From assembly GCA_027488115.1 (NCBI GenBank), contig JAIYCG010000001.1, positions 186,001-250,000 of the forward strand: a stretch of 64,000 bases of DNA, in the 5' to 3' direction. Made by a program: the position numbers and the translations under genes. How positions within the stretch are numbered: the stretch's first letter is position 1; each line of letters opens with the position of its first letter. This document shows, in pieces, positions 56,647 through 64,000 of the stretch. The notes under the pieces are model-generated. The model made no database searches and was not told the origin of the DNA. It saw nothing but the letters and a program-made list of their open reading frames with translations. Source of the DNA: Comamonadaceae bacterium (GTDB lineage: Bacteria > Pseudomonadota > Gammaproteobacteria > Burkholderiales > Burkholderiaceae_C).

Positions 56647-58275
56647 TTAGAGTGACGGTAGCTTGTAGTCATGGAGCTGAACACGCAATTTGGTTTTCAA
56701 CATTTTCCCTGTTGCGCCTAAGGGTATGACATCAACAAAAATGACATCGTCAGGAATCTGCCATTTGGCTGTTTTACCTTCATAAAACTTGAGCAACTCT
56801 GGCGCTGATAAATTAGCGCCAGGTTTTTTGACAACGCACACAATCGGGCGCTCATCCCATTTTGGATGAGGCATGCCAATGCAGGCAGCCATCATGACAT
56901 CGGGGTGAGCCATCGCAATGTTCTCAATGTCAATCGAGCTGATCCACTCACCACCTGACTTGATCACATCTTTACTGCGATCCGTAATTTGCATGAACCC
57001 GTCTTCGTCAATGGTGGCCACATCACCTGTTGGAAACCAGCCGTCTTGCAGGGGCGAAGGCCCTTCTTGTTTGTAATACTCACGAATGATCCAAGGACCC
57101 TTGACCAACAAATCGCCGTAAGTTTTGCCATCGTGTGGCAAGGACTCACCTGCTTCGTTCACTATTTTGATGTCTACACCAAAGATGGTGCGGCCTTGCT
57201 TGAGCCGTAACTTCATTTGCGCATCTTCTGGCAAATTCAAGTGCTTGTTCTTCAGTGTGCAGAGTGTTCCAAGTGGGCTCATCTCTGTCATGCCCCAAGC
57301 ATGTAAAACATCGACGCCATAAGACTCACGAAAAGCATCAATCATGGCGGGCGGACAAGCGGACCCCCCAATCACCGTGCGTTTTAATGAAGAGAAACTT
57401 AAACCATTGGGCTTCATGTGGCTTAACAGCATTTGCCAAACCGTGGGAACGCCAGCCGCAAAGCTTACCTTTTCAGACTCAATCAATTCATAAATTGATT
57501 TACCGTCCAATGCAGGGCCCGGGAAAACCAATTTGGCACCAGTCATGGCTGCGCTGTAGGGTATGCCCCAAGCGTTCACGTGGAACATGGGCACGACCGG
57601 CAAAATAGAGTCTCTGGCAGAGATGCACATCACATCGGGCAGTGCTGCAGCGTATGCATGCAGCATGGTCGAGCGATGGCTGTAAAGTGCAGCTTTGGGA
57701 TTGCCCGTGGTGCCGCTGGTGTAACACATGCTTGAAGCTGTGTTCTCATCCAATTGTGGCCAATCGAATGAGGTAGAAAGACCGTCAATCAGGGCCTCGT
57801 AGCTTGTTAAATTGGGAATGCCCGAATCGGCAGGTAGCTTGCCCTTATCGCACATGGCAACCCAATGTTTGACCGTAGTGCATTTGGCATGAACCGCTTG
57901 CACCAATGGCAAAAAGCTTAAGTCAAAGAAAAGTATTTCGTCTTCGGCATGATTGGCAATCCAAACCACTTGGTCAGGGTGCAGTCTGGGGTTCAAGGTG
58001 TGTAAAACACGCCCAGAACCACTCACCCCGAAATAAAGTTCAAGGTGTCTGTAGCCGTTCCAAGCCAAAGTAGCAACGCGAGCACCTTGATCCAATTTCA
58101 AGGCATCCAACGCATTGGCCATTTGTCGAGATCGGTTGGCAACGTCGGTCCAGGTGTAGCGGTGAATATCGCCCTCAACTCGCCTAGATACAACCTCACC
58201 ATCACCATGATGACGGTTGGCAAATTCGATCAAGGAAGAAATCAGCAATGACTGCTGTTGCATAAGTCCCAACAT
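56647..58275 (-). CDS. Acyl-CoA synthetase (AMP-forming fatty acid-CoA ligase family)
   Basis: Activates a carboxylic acid to its CoA thioester via an acyl-AMP. The protein has 542 residues from the ATG at 58275 ([24 protein letters not shown]), the start seen in medium/long-chain acyl-CoA synthetases of this branch; an earlier in-frame ATG is less likely. P-loop-like [16 protein letters not shown] near residue 185, [36 protein letters not shown], and the catalytic Lys in [12 protein letters not shown]. First gene of the catabolic island, 160 bp before livK, and divergent from selO. Confidence 0.92.
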   Translation of the reverse strand: MLGLMQQQSLLISSLIEFANRHHGDGEVVSRRVEGDIHRYTWTDVANRSRQMANALDALKLDQGARVATLAWNGYRHLELYFGVSGSGRVLHTLNPRLHPDQVVWIANHAEDEILFFDLSFLPLVQAVHAKCTTVKHWVAMCDKGKLPADSGIPNLTSYEALIDGLSTSFDWPQLDENTASSMCYTSGTTGNPKAALYSHRSTMLHAYAAALPDVMCISARDSILPVVPMFHVNAWGIPYSAAMTGAKLVFPGPALDGKSIYELIESEKVSFAAGVPTVWQMLLSHMKPNGLSFSSLKRTVIGGSACPPAMIDAFRESYGVDVLHAWGMTEMSPLGTLCTLKNKHLNLPEDAQMKLRLKQGRTIFGVDIKIVNEAGESLPHDGKTYGDLLVKGPWIIREYYKQEGPSPLQDGWFPTGDVATIDEDGFMQITDRSKDVIKSGGEWISSIDIENIAMAHPDVMMAACIGMPHPKWDERPIVCVVKKPGANLSAPELLKFYEGKTAKWQIPDDVIFVDVIPLGATGKMLKTKLRVQLHDYKLPSL

Positions 58276-58291
58276 AAACACCCCAAAAAAT

Positions 58292-58376
58292 ACAATAGTT
58301 CGCTTTTTAGCACGAGTTTCACAAGGCATTTCAATACCAGTCAGACAATAGGCTCATCCAAAGGCGAAGACAATAG
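58292..58376. repeat. Three ACAATAG repeats in the divergent ligase-selO intergenic region
   Basis: ACAATAG occurs at 58292-58298, 58345-58351 and 58370-58376; the last two are part of a 9-bp direct repeat AGACAATAG (58343-58351 and 58368-58376) with a 25-bp period. They occupy the 106-bp region between the two divergent genes. Each contains a -10-like hexamer (TACAAT or GACAAT), so they may be promoter elements or regulator sites. Confidence 0.45.
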
Positions 58377-58381
58377 ACTTT

Positions 58382-59860
58382 ATGACATGGATTAATCGAC
58401 TCAATGCGCTTGGACCCGCCTACACAACCGAGGTATTGCCCACGCCGGTACCCGAGCCAAGTTGGGTTTCTCGAAACTTCGAACTTGGAAAAGCATTGGG
58501 TTTGCCCCAGGACTGGTTAGAAGGCGCAGAAGGTCTGCAAGTTTTCAGTGGCAATGGTTTATGGGAGGGCATGCAGCCTCAGGCCAGCGTCTACAGTGGT
58601 CACCAGTTTGGACAATGGGCGGGCCAATTAGGCGATGGGCGAGCGCTCAGTTTGGGCGAGTACGCCAGCCCTCAAGCCACGCTTGAAATTCAACTCAAGG
58701 GTGCGGGTAAAACGCCCTATTCCCGAATGGGCGATGGTCGAGCAGTTTTGCGTTCAAGTATTCGGGAATACCTTTGCAGTGAGGCCATGGCGGGTTTAGG
58801 CATACCAACAACGCGGGCGCTTTGCTTAACGGCATCCACTCTTCCCATTCTGCGAGAAAAACTAGAGACTGCAGCCATTGTGACCAGAACCGCACCCAGT
58901 TTCATTCGATTTGGGCACTTTGAGCATTTTGCAAACGATGCATCCCCCCATGGGCTTGAGCATCTGAAGCAATTGGCCGATTTTGTCATTCAAAATTATT
59001 TTCAATCAGAAAATTTTTCATTGACTCAACCTTATGCCAAACTCTTGGAATGCGTCACAGTCAGGACGGCGCATTTAATAGCCCACTGGCAAGCCGTCGG
59101 TTTCTGTCATGGGGTGATGAACACAGACAACATGAGCATTTTGGGGCTCACCATTGACTACGGACCTTTCCAGTTTTTAGACGGATTTAACCCGCAACAC
59201 ATTTGCAATCATTCTGATTCAATGGGACGCTATGCTTATGGTCGGCAACCGCAAGTGGCTTATTGGAATTTATTTTGCCTTGCGCAAGCCTTAATGCCCC
59301 TCATTGAAGAGCAAGATTTGGCCATGAAAGCCTTGGAATCCTACAAGACCACTTTTGCCGAAAGTTGGGAACGTGGCTTTTTATGTAAATTGGGTTTGGA
59401 AAAACAAGCAGATCCTGATCAAGCCGCTGAAGACAAAACATTGTTGAACGATTTACTTCAATTGCTGGCCAATGAGCAAGTGGACTTCACCATTTTTTGG
59501 CGCAGATTAAGCCATGCTGCAGAACAAACACAAGCAGGATGTACAGAATGGCAATCTGTGGCTGATTTGATCATCGACCAAGCTGCTTGGGCTTTGTGGC
59601 GCAATCGCTATATGAATCGCTTGCACCATCAGCCCTCCACTTTGGCAATCAGCAAGATGCTCCAAGTGAACCCCAAATTTGTACTTCGAAATCATTTGGC
59701 AGAAGCCGCCATTCAAAAATCAAAAATGGGAGACCATTCCGAAGTTGAAACCCTCTTCAAATTGCTTATGACGCCCTTCGATGAGCAAGAGCAATTTGAG
59801 TCTTATGCCAATATACCGCCTGACTGGGCGTCTCGCATTGAGATCAGTTGCTCTTCTTGA
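58382..59860 (+). CDS. selO: Protein adenylyltransferase SelO
   Basis: Pseudokinase-fold enzyme that transfers AMP to target proteins and links to redox stress. The protein has 492 residues. The blocks VYSGHQFGQWAGQLGDGRA, LKGAGKTPYSRMGDGRAVLRSSIREYL and CHGVMNTDNMSILGLTIDYGPFQFLD are diagnostic. The C-terminus ends in SCSS like E. coli YdiU (Cys rather than selenocysteine). msrB, also a redox-repair gene, follows 54 bp downstream. Confidence 0.95.
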   Translation: MTWINRLNALGPAYTTEVLPTPVPEPSWVSRNFELGKALGLPQDWLEGAEGLQVFSGNGLWEGMQPQASVYSGHQFGQWAGQLGDGRALSLGEYASPQATLEIQLKGAGKTPYSRMGDGRAVLRSSIREYLCSEAMAGLGIPTTRALCLTASTLPILREKLETAAIVTRTAPSFIRFGHFEHFANDASPHGLEHLKQLADFVIQNYFQSENFSLTQPYAKLLECVTVRTAHLIAHWQAVGFCHGVMNTDNMSILGLTIDYGPFQFLDGFNPQHICNHSDSMGRYAYGRQPQVAYWNLFCLAQALMPLIEEQDLAMKALESYKTTFAESWERGFLCKLGLEKQADPDQAAEDKTLLNDLLQLLANEQVDFTIFWRRLSHAAEQTQAGCTEWQSVADLIIDQAAWALWRNRYMNRLHHQPSTLAISKMLQVNPKFVLRNHLAEAAIQKSKMGDHSEVETLFKLLMTPFDEQEQFESYANIPPDWASRIEISCSS

Positions 59861-59914
59861 GAAAAATGGTCCCATCATTTCATCAACAAATACTTCAGTA
59901 GTTAGACTTTCAAC

Positions 59915-60328
59915 ATGTCTCAAAAAAAATTACCTCAAACCGACGCTGAATGGCGTGCTTGGCTGATTGCCAAAAACGCAGAGCCATTGGCTTTTGAAGT
60001 CACTCGCCGCGCAGCCACGGAGCGCCCATTTACTGGCAAATACGAAACTCATTGGGAACAAGGACAATACAATTGCGTGTGTTGCGACGCCAAGTTATTT
60101 GACTCATCAACCAAATTTGATGCAGGCTGCGGCTGGCCCTCTTTCTATCAATCGGCAGAACCCGATGCCGTCGCTCAAAAAGTAGATCGCAGTCACGGCA
60201 TGGTTAGAGTAGAAAGTGTTTGCGCCAACTGTGGCGCGCATTTAGGCCATGTTTTTGAAGACGGGCCTGAGCCAACAGGTTTGCGTTATTGCATGAACTC
60301 AGCATCTTTGAACTTCCAGAAAAGCTGA
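59915..60328 (+). CDS. msrB: Peptide-methionine (R)-S-oxide reductase MsrB
   Basis: Reduces the R form of methionine sulfoxide in proteins. The protein has 137 residues. Zinc-binding CxxC pairs lie in CVCCDAKLF and CANCGAHLG, the fold block [11 protein letters not shown] is present, and the catalytic Cys is in [11 protein letters not shown]. No signal peptide, so cytoplasmic. One base separates it from the next gene, so the two are co-translated. Confidence 0.96.
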   Translation: MSQKKLPQTDAEWRAWLIAKNAEPLAFEVTRRAATERPFTGKYETHWEQGQYNCVCCDAKLFDSSTKFDAGCGWPSFYQSAEPDAVAQKVDRSHGMVRVESVCANCGAHLGHVFEDGPEPTGLRYCMNSASLNFQKS

Positions 60329-60329
60329 G

Positions 60330-60887
60330 ATGAAAATAGCACTAGACCTCTTTCCAATTCTGCTTTTTTTTGCAGCTTATAAGATGGCTTCGATTTACGA
60401 AGCAACGGCCGTCTTGATGGCTGCAACGGTGGTGCAAAGTCTGGTGATGTATCGACTGGACGGCAAGTTGGCCACCATGCAAAAGGTCACTTTGGCGCTG
60501 ATATTGGTTTTCGGAAGCTTAACCCTCTTTTTGCAAGATGACCGATTTATCAAATACAAGCCCACCCTTCTGTACGGTTGCATGGCCCTTGGTTTGTTTG
60601 TTGCGCAATTTGTTTTCAAGAAAAATTTCTTGAAAACCATGCTTGGAAGCCAGGTCAACTTACCCGATCCCAACTGGCAAACCTTGAGTTCAGCATGGAT
60701 CGCCTATTGTATTTTCATGTCAACTTTGAATGCGTATGTCGCCTATTCATACAGTACTGAAGATTGGGTGAATTTCAAAATTTGGGGTTATGTATTCCCA
60801 TTGGTCTTCATTGTTGGCACCGGCCTGTACATTGCCAAACACGTGCCCCCAACTGAAAACAGCATCAAAGATGATGCAGCCAAATAA
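60330..60887 (+). CDS. yciB: Inner membrane septation protein YciB/IspZ
   Basis: Integral membrane protein of 185 residues with about five hydrophobic helices. The N-terminus [15 protein letters not shown], the block [22 protein letters not shown] and [20 protein letters not shown] are family hallmarks. It is linked to septation and envelope integrity in enterobacteria and Shigella. Position between msrB and bolA is common in Burkholderiales. Confidence 0.94.
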   Translation: MKIALDLFPILLFFAAYKMASIYEATAVLMAATVVQSLVMYRLDGKLATMQKVTLALILVFGSLTLFLQDDRFIKYKPTLLYGCMALGLFVAQFVFKKNFLKTMLGSQVNLPDPNWQTLSSAWIAYCIFMSTLNAYVAYSYSTEDWVNFKIWGYVFPLVFIVGTGLYIAKHVPPTENSIKDDAAK

Positions 60888-60896
60888 AGCCATCAC

Positions 60897-61190
60897 ATGA
60901 ATCCCAAATCAAAGCTACCCACCAATTCTTCTTGGCAACCTCTCATGGTGGCAGCCTTAAATCAGAGTTTCGAGCCTAGCTTTCTTGAAGTGATTGATGA
61001 AAGTGCCCAACATGCAGGCCATGCTGGCGCCAATGACTCTGGGCTGAACAGTCACTACAGGGTTCTGATCGCCTCTTCACATTTTGAGAAGCTCAACCGA
61101 GTTCAGCGTCACCGCCTTGTGTATGATTCGCTCCAAGAATTCTTGGACAACGGGCTGCATGCCCTGGCCATAGAATTTCGATCCAACTAA
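60897..61190 (+). CDS. bolA: BolA family protein
   Basis: Protein of 97 residues. The BolA fold is seen in LEVIDESAQHAGHAGAN, HYRVLIASSHFEKLNRVQRHRLVYDSL and the ending HALAIEFRSN. BolA proteins work with monothiol glutaredoxins in iron-sulfur or iron regulation, or act as morphogenes. It starts 9 bp after yciB and is followed 25 bp later by the foldase gene. Confidence 0.92.
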   Translation: MNPKSKLPTNSSWQPLMVAALNQSFEPSFLEVIDESAQHAGHAGANDSGLNSHYRVLIASSHFEKLNRVQRHRLVYDSLQEFLDNGLHALAIEFRSN

Positions 61191-61215
61191 ATTTAATCGC
61201 TATCTGAGGAATCTG

Positions 61216-61989
61216 ATGAAACTTTCGAAATTGGCCTTGGGCTTGCTCGCTGCAATGAGCTTTTCTGCAATGGCTCAAAATCTGGCCATCGTCAATGGCA
61301 AGCCCGTACCCAGCTCTCGTGTTGAAGCGCTGAAGCAACAAGTTGAGAGGTCCGGCAAACCCGTTACCCCAGAAATCTTGGCTCAGATCAAAGAAGAGCT
61401 CATTGCCCGTGAAATCTTCATGCAAGAAGCTCGCAAACGCGGCTTAGAAACCAGCGAAGACTACAAGGCGCAGATGGAGTTGGCTCGGCAAAGCATTTTG
61501 ATTCGCGAGTTGTTTGCCAACTTTCAGAAGAAAAATCCCGTCACTGAAGCTGAAATCAAAGCTGAATACGACAAGTTTGTTGCTGCAAACGGCGGCAAAG
61601 AGTACAGAGCACGTCACATCTTGGTTGAAAAGGAAGACGAAGCCAAGGCCCTCATTGCCGACCTGAAAAAGGGCGCCAAATTTGAAGATTTAGCGAAGAA
61701 AGCATCCAAGGATCCAGGTTCTGGCGCAAATGGTGGCGACTTGGATTGGGCCAATGCAGCCAGCTATGTGCCTGAGTTTTCCAATGCCATGGTGAAGCTT
61801 GATAAAGGCCAAATGACGGATGCACCCGTGAAAAGTCAATTTGGCTTTCACATCATTCGCGTCGATGATGTTCGTGAAGCTCAGTTGCCAAAATTAGACG
61901 AGGTCAAGCCCCAAATTTCCCAACAACTGACGCAATCTAAATTGGGCAAATTCCAAGAGGATCTGCGCGCGAAAGCCAAAGTACAGTAA
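61216..61989 (+). CDS. Periplasmic peptidyl-prolyl cis-trans isomerase (PpiC/parvulin type)
   Basis: Exported foldase of 257 residues. Signal peptide of about 21 residues (KLSKLALGLLAAMSFSAMA before QN). A SurA/PrsA-like helical N-terminal region (about 25-125) is followed by a parvulin domain (about 130-225) with YRARHILVEKEDEAKALI, SGANGGDLDW and QFGFHIIRVDD. The C-terminal helix is charged. It closes the selO-msrB-yciB-bolA run and is followed by a strong terminator. Confidence 0.93.
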   Translation: MKLSKLALGLLAAMSFSAMAQNLAIVNGKPVPSSRVEALKQQVERSGKPVTPEILAQIKEELIAREIFMQEARKRGLETSEDYKAQMELARQSILIRELFANFQKKNPVTEAEIKAEYDKFVAANGGKEYRARHILVEKEDEAKALIADLKKGAKFEDLAKKASKDPGSGANGGDLDWANAASYVPEFSNAMVKLDKGQMTDAPVKSQFGFHIIRVDDVREAQLPKLDEVKPQISQQLTQSKLGKFQEDLRAKAKVQ

Positions 61990-61997
61990 GGGACCAT

Positions 61998-62031
61998 AAA
62001 AGCACTTGGACAACACGGGCAAGTGCTTTTT
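61998..62031. terminator. Bidirectional intrinsic terminator between foldase gene and purL
   Basis: AAAAGCACTTG (61998-62008) and CAAGTGCTTTT (62020-62030) form a perfect 11-bp stem around an 11-nt loop. The A run on one side and T run on the other let it stop transcription from both convergent genes. Confidence 0.85.
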
Positions 62032-62037
62032 GGATGG

Positions 62038-64000
62038 TTATTGAACCCAACGCCGGGCGTTTTGCCACATTCTGAGCCATGGGCTGAATGCTGACACTTC
62101 TCCAGGTGTATAGCTCATCTGTACGTTGCGGAACACCCGTTCTGGGTGCGGCATCATGGCTGTAAATCGACCATCGGGTGTTGTCACAGCGGTTAGACCT
62201 CCTGGGCTGCCATTGGGATTGGCAGGATAATCTTCAGTGGGTTTGCCCATGTTATCCACAAAACGCATGGCGGCAATGGCTTCTTGAGCACGGCCTCGAT
62301 ACTTGAAATTGGCAAACCCTTCTCCGTGTGCCACTGCAATCGGCATGCGGCTTCCAGCCATGTCCTGGAAGAAAAGACTGGGCGAAGGCAAAACTTCCAC
62401 CATTGACAACCTGGCCTCAAAACGTTCGCTTTGATTGCTTGTAAATCTAGGCCAGTCTTGTGCACCCGGAATGATGTCGGCCAGTTCGGCAAACATTTGG
62501 CAACCATTGCAAACGCCCAATCCAAACACATCAGTGCGCGCAAAGAAAGCTTTGAACGCATCAGACAACAAAGGATTGAACGTGATGCTGCGAGCCCAAC
62601 CGATGCCGGCACCCAAGGTATCGCCGTAGCTAAAGCCACCGCAAGCTACCAGCCCCTGGAAATCTTTCAAGTTGACACGACTTGTTTGAAGATCGGTCAT
62701 GTGAACGTCGTGAGACTCAAATCCCGCTAGCGCAAACGCATAGGCCATTTCAACATGTGAGTTGACGCCTTGCTCACGCAAAATGGCCACGCGAGGTTTG
62801 GCTAAATTGAGCCAAGGTGCCGCTACATTTTCTTCAGTGTTAAAGCTGAGTGAAACATGCAAGCCAGGATTGTTCAAATGGCCAATGCGTGCATGCTCAC
62901 TGTCTGCACAGGCAACATTGTCTCTTTGCTGGCATATTTTCCAGCTCACACTGTCCCAAACTTGGTGCAGGTCTTCTAAATTAGCTGTGAAAATTTCTTG
63001 GGTGTCACGCCAAATGCTCAAAGCGCCAACCCCTTTGTCGATCACAGAATGGTGGGGCCGCGTTTTGCCAATCACATGGCTGTATTTGGAAAGATTGTGC
63101 TTGCGCAAAGCCTGCATGACTTCTGCTCGGTCTTGCGTGTCAATTTGAATGACCACACCCAACTCCTCGCTGAACAAAGCCTTGAGGGTGAGCTCTTCCC
63201 TTCTTGCGCTAATTTGCTGCGCCCAATTTTTGGCGTCTCCGTACTCTGCGCGGCTGTCAGAGATCCCATCTCCTTCGGTCACCAAAAGGTCTACGTTAAG
63301 GGCAACGCCCACTTGACCGGCAAAGCACATTTCGGCCACAGCACTTAGCAATCCACCATCACTGCGGTCGTGATAAGCCAAAATTTTGCCTTGCGATCGA
63401 AGCAAGTTGATGACCTTGACCAAGTTCACCAGATCTTCGGGAGAATCCAAATCGGGAACCCGATCGGCAGATTGATTGAGGACTTGCGAGAAAATACTTC
63501 CGCCCATGCGGTTTTGTCCGTGACCCAAGTCAATCAAGATGAGGGATGTGTCTGAAGCACTTGCATTCAATTGCGGGGTTAAAGTGCCTCGAACATCTGA
63601 CAAACTTGCAAAAGCACTCACAATCAAACTGACCGGTGATGTCACTTTGTGAGTCGCTCCCTCATGGGTCCATTGTGTTTTCATCGACAGACTGTCTTTG
63701 CCAACAGGAATGGAAATGCCCAAGGCTGGACAGAGTTCTAGGCCAACTGCCTTCACGGTCTCATACAGCGCCGCATCTTCTCCCGGTTCGCCACAGGCAG
63801 CCATCCAGTTGGCACTGAGTTTGACCCGATCGAGTTCAATGGGCGCTGCCAACAAATTGGTAATGGCTTCGGCAACGGCCATGCGACCTGAGGCTGCTGC
63901 ATCGATGCTGGCCAGAGGGGTACGCTCGCCCATGCTCATGGCCTCCCCTTTAAAACCTTGGTAGTCGGCCAGTGTGACCGCGCAATCAGCCACCGGCACT
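62038..64000 (-). CDS. purL: Phosphoribosylformylglycinamidine synthase, C-terminal half (5' part beyond window)
   Basis: Fourth step of purine synthesis, FGAR to FGAM with ATP and glutamine. About 653 C-terminal residues are present of a family chain of roughly 1300; the gene runs off the right edge. The second AIRS-like half shows NWMAACGEPGEDAALYETV, IPVGKDSLSMKTQW and YHDRSDGGLLSAVAEM. The glutamine amidotransferase domain begins near PRVAILREQGVNSHVEMAYAF and has the nucleophile Cys in GVCNGCQMF and His in MMPHPERVFR. The ending reads SPWLRMWQNARRWVQ. Confidence 0.96.
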   Translation of the reverse strand, partial: VPVADCAVTLADYQGFKGEAMSMGERTPLASIDAAASGRMAVAEAITNLLAAPIELDRVKLSANWMAACGEPGEDAALYETVKAVGLELCPALGISIPVGKDSLSMKTQWTHEGATHKVTSPVSLIVSAFASLSDVRGTLTPQLNASASDTSLILIDLGHGQNRMGGSIFSQVLNQSADRVPDLDSPEDLVNLVKVINLLRSQGKILAYHDRSDGGLLSAVAEMCFAGQVGVALNVDLLVTEGDGISDSRAEYGDAKNWAQQISARREELTLKALFSEELGVVIQIDTQDRAEVMQALRKHNLSKYSHVIGKTRPHHSVIDKGVGALSIWRDTQEIFTANLEDLHQVWDSVSWKICQQRDNVACADSEHARIGHLNNPGLHVSLSFNTEENVAAPWLNLAKPRVAILREQGVNSHVEMAYAFALAGFESHDVHMTDLQTSRVNLKDFQGLVACGGFSYGDTLGAGIGWARSITFNPLLSDAFKAFFARTDVFGLGVCNGCQMFAELADIIPGAQDWPRFTSNQSERFEARLSMVEVLPSPSLFFQDMAGSRMPIAVAHGEGFANFKYRGRAQEAIAAMRFVDNMGKPTEDYPANPNGSPGGLTAVTTPDGRFTAMMPHPERVFRNVQMSYTPGEVSAFSPWLRMWQNARRWVQ

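Overview
The window is a gene-dense stretch of about 64 kb of bacterial chromosome. Housekeeping protein sequences, the rimP-nusA-infB-rbfA-truB-typA order, the ratA-rnfH pair next to smpB, and the mltG-tmk-holB-tatD block all point to a betaproteobacterium of the Burkholderiales, most likely a Comamonadaceae relative with moderate G+C. That placement is inferred from gene order and protein character, not from a marker search. I see no rRNA or tRNA gene, no insertion sequence, no prophage and no CRISPR array. No gene-free stretch exceeds 300 bp.

Region by region. (1) 1-2968: the end of a peptide-type ABC importer operon, with a permease cut by the window edge and a double-ATPase protein. (2) 2969-13410: the translation and transcription operon rimP, nusA, infB, rbfA, truB, typA, followed by a DMT-family exporter and a 3-hydroxyisobutyryl-CoA hydrolase-like protein. 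It starts behind a hairpin-rich leader. (3) 13417-17997: smpB (reverse), ratA-rnfH, guaB and guaA. (4) 18008-23023: a tannase/MHETase-family lipoprotein, a DUF1800-DUF1501 export pair and a small membrane protein. (5) 23063-29382: a tightly coupled run of a FemAB-like acyltransferase, a PaiB-like flavin protein, a TadA-haloalkane dehalogenase fusion, an LD-carboxypeptidase and a penicillin-acylase family protein. (6) 29556-33830 (reverse): mltG-tmk-holB-tatD-ankyrin protein. (7) 33840-41434: ygfZ, a thioesterase-acetyltransferase fusion, an HSL-type esterase, an iron-type alcohol dehydrogenase, a patatin-like protein and tex. (8) 41514-58275 (reverse): a catabolic island with acyl-CoA ligase, a complete LivKHMGF-type ABC importer, bifunctional hydratase/dehydrogenase, thiolase, acyl-CoA dehydrogenase, Dabb protein, two short-chain dehydrogenases, a hotdog thioesterase, a CurA-like reductase and a glutathione transferase-like protein. 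(9) 58382-64000: selO, msrB, yciB, bolA, a PpiC-type foldase, and purL (reverse, cut by the edge).

The island at 41514-58275 reads as one pathway: a solute is bound by LivK, imported, activated to a CoA thioester, and degraded by beta-oxidation. A perfect 24-bp inverted repeat sits in the promoter region of the beta-oxidation half. The substrate cannot be read from the sequence.

The most noteworthy points are: a one-chain fusion of the tRNA wobble deaminase TadA with a haloalkane dehalogenase that keeps all five dehalogenase signature residues; a tannase/MHETase-family lipoprotein that has lost both cysteines flanking the catalytic Ser and His; a LivF ATPase with Arg in place of the Walker A Lys; the palindromic operator; and a nine-G tract inside the peptide importer ATPase. 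I did not find a clearly new multi-gene defence or signalling system.
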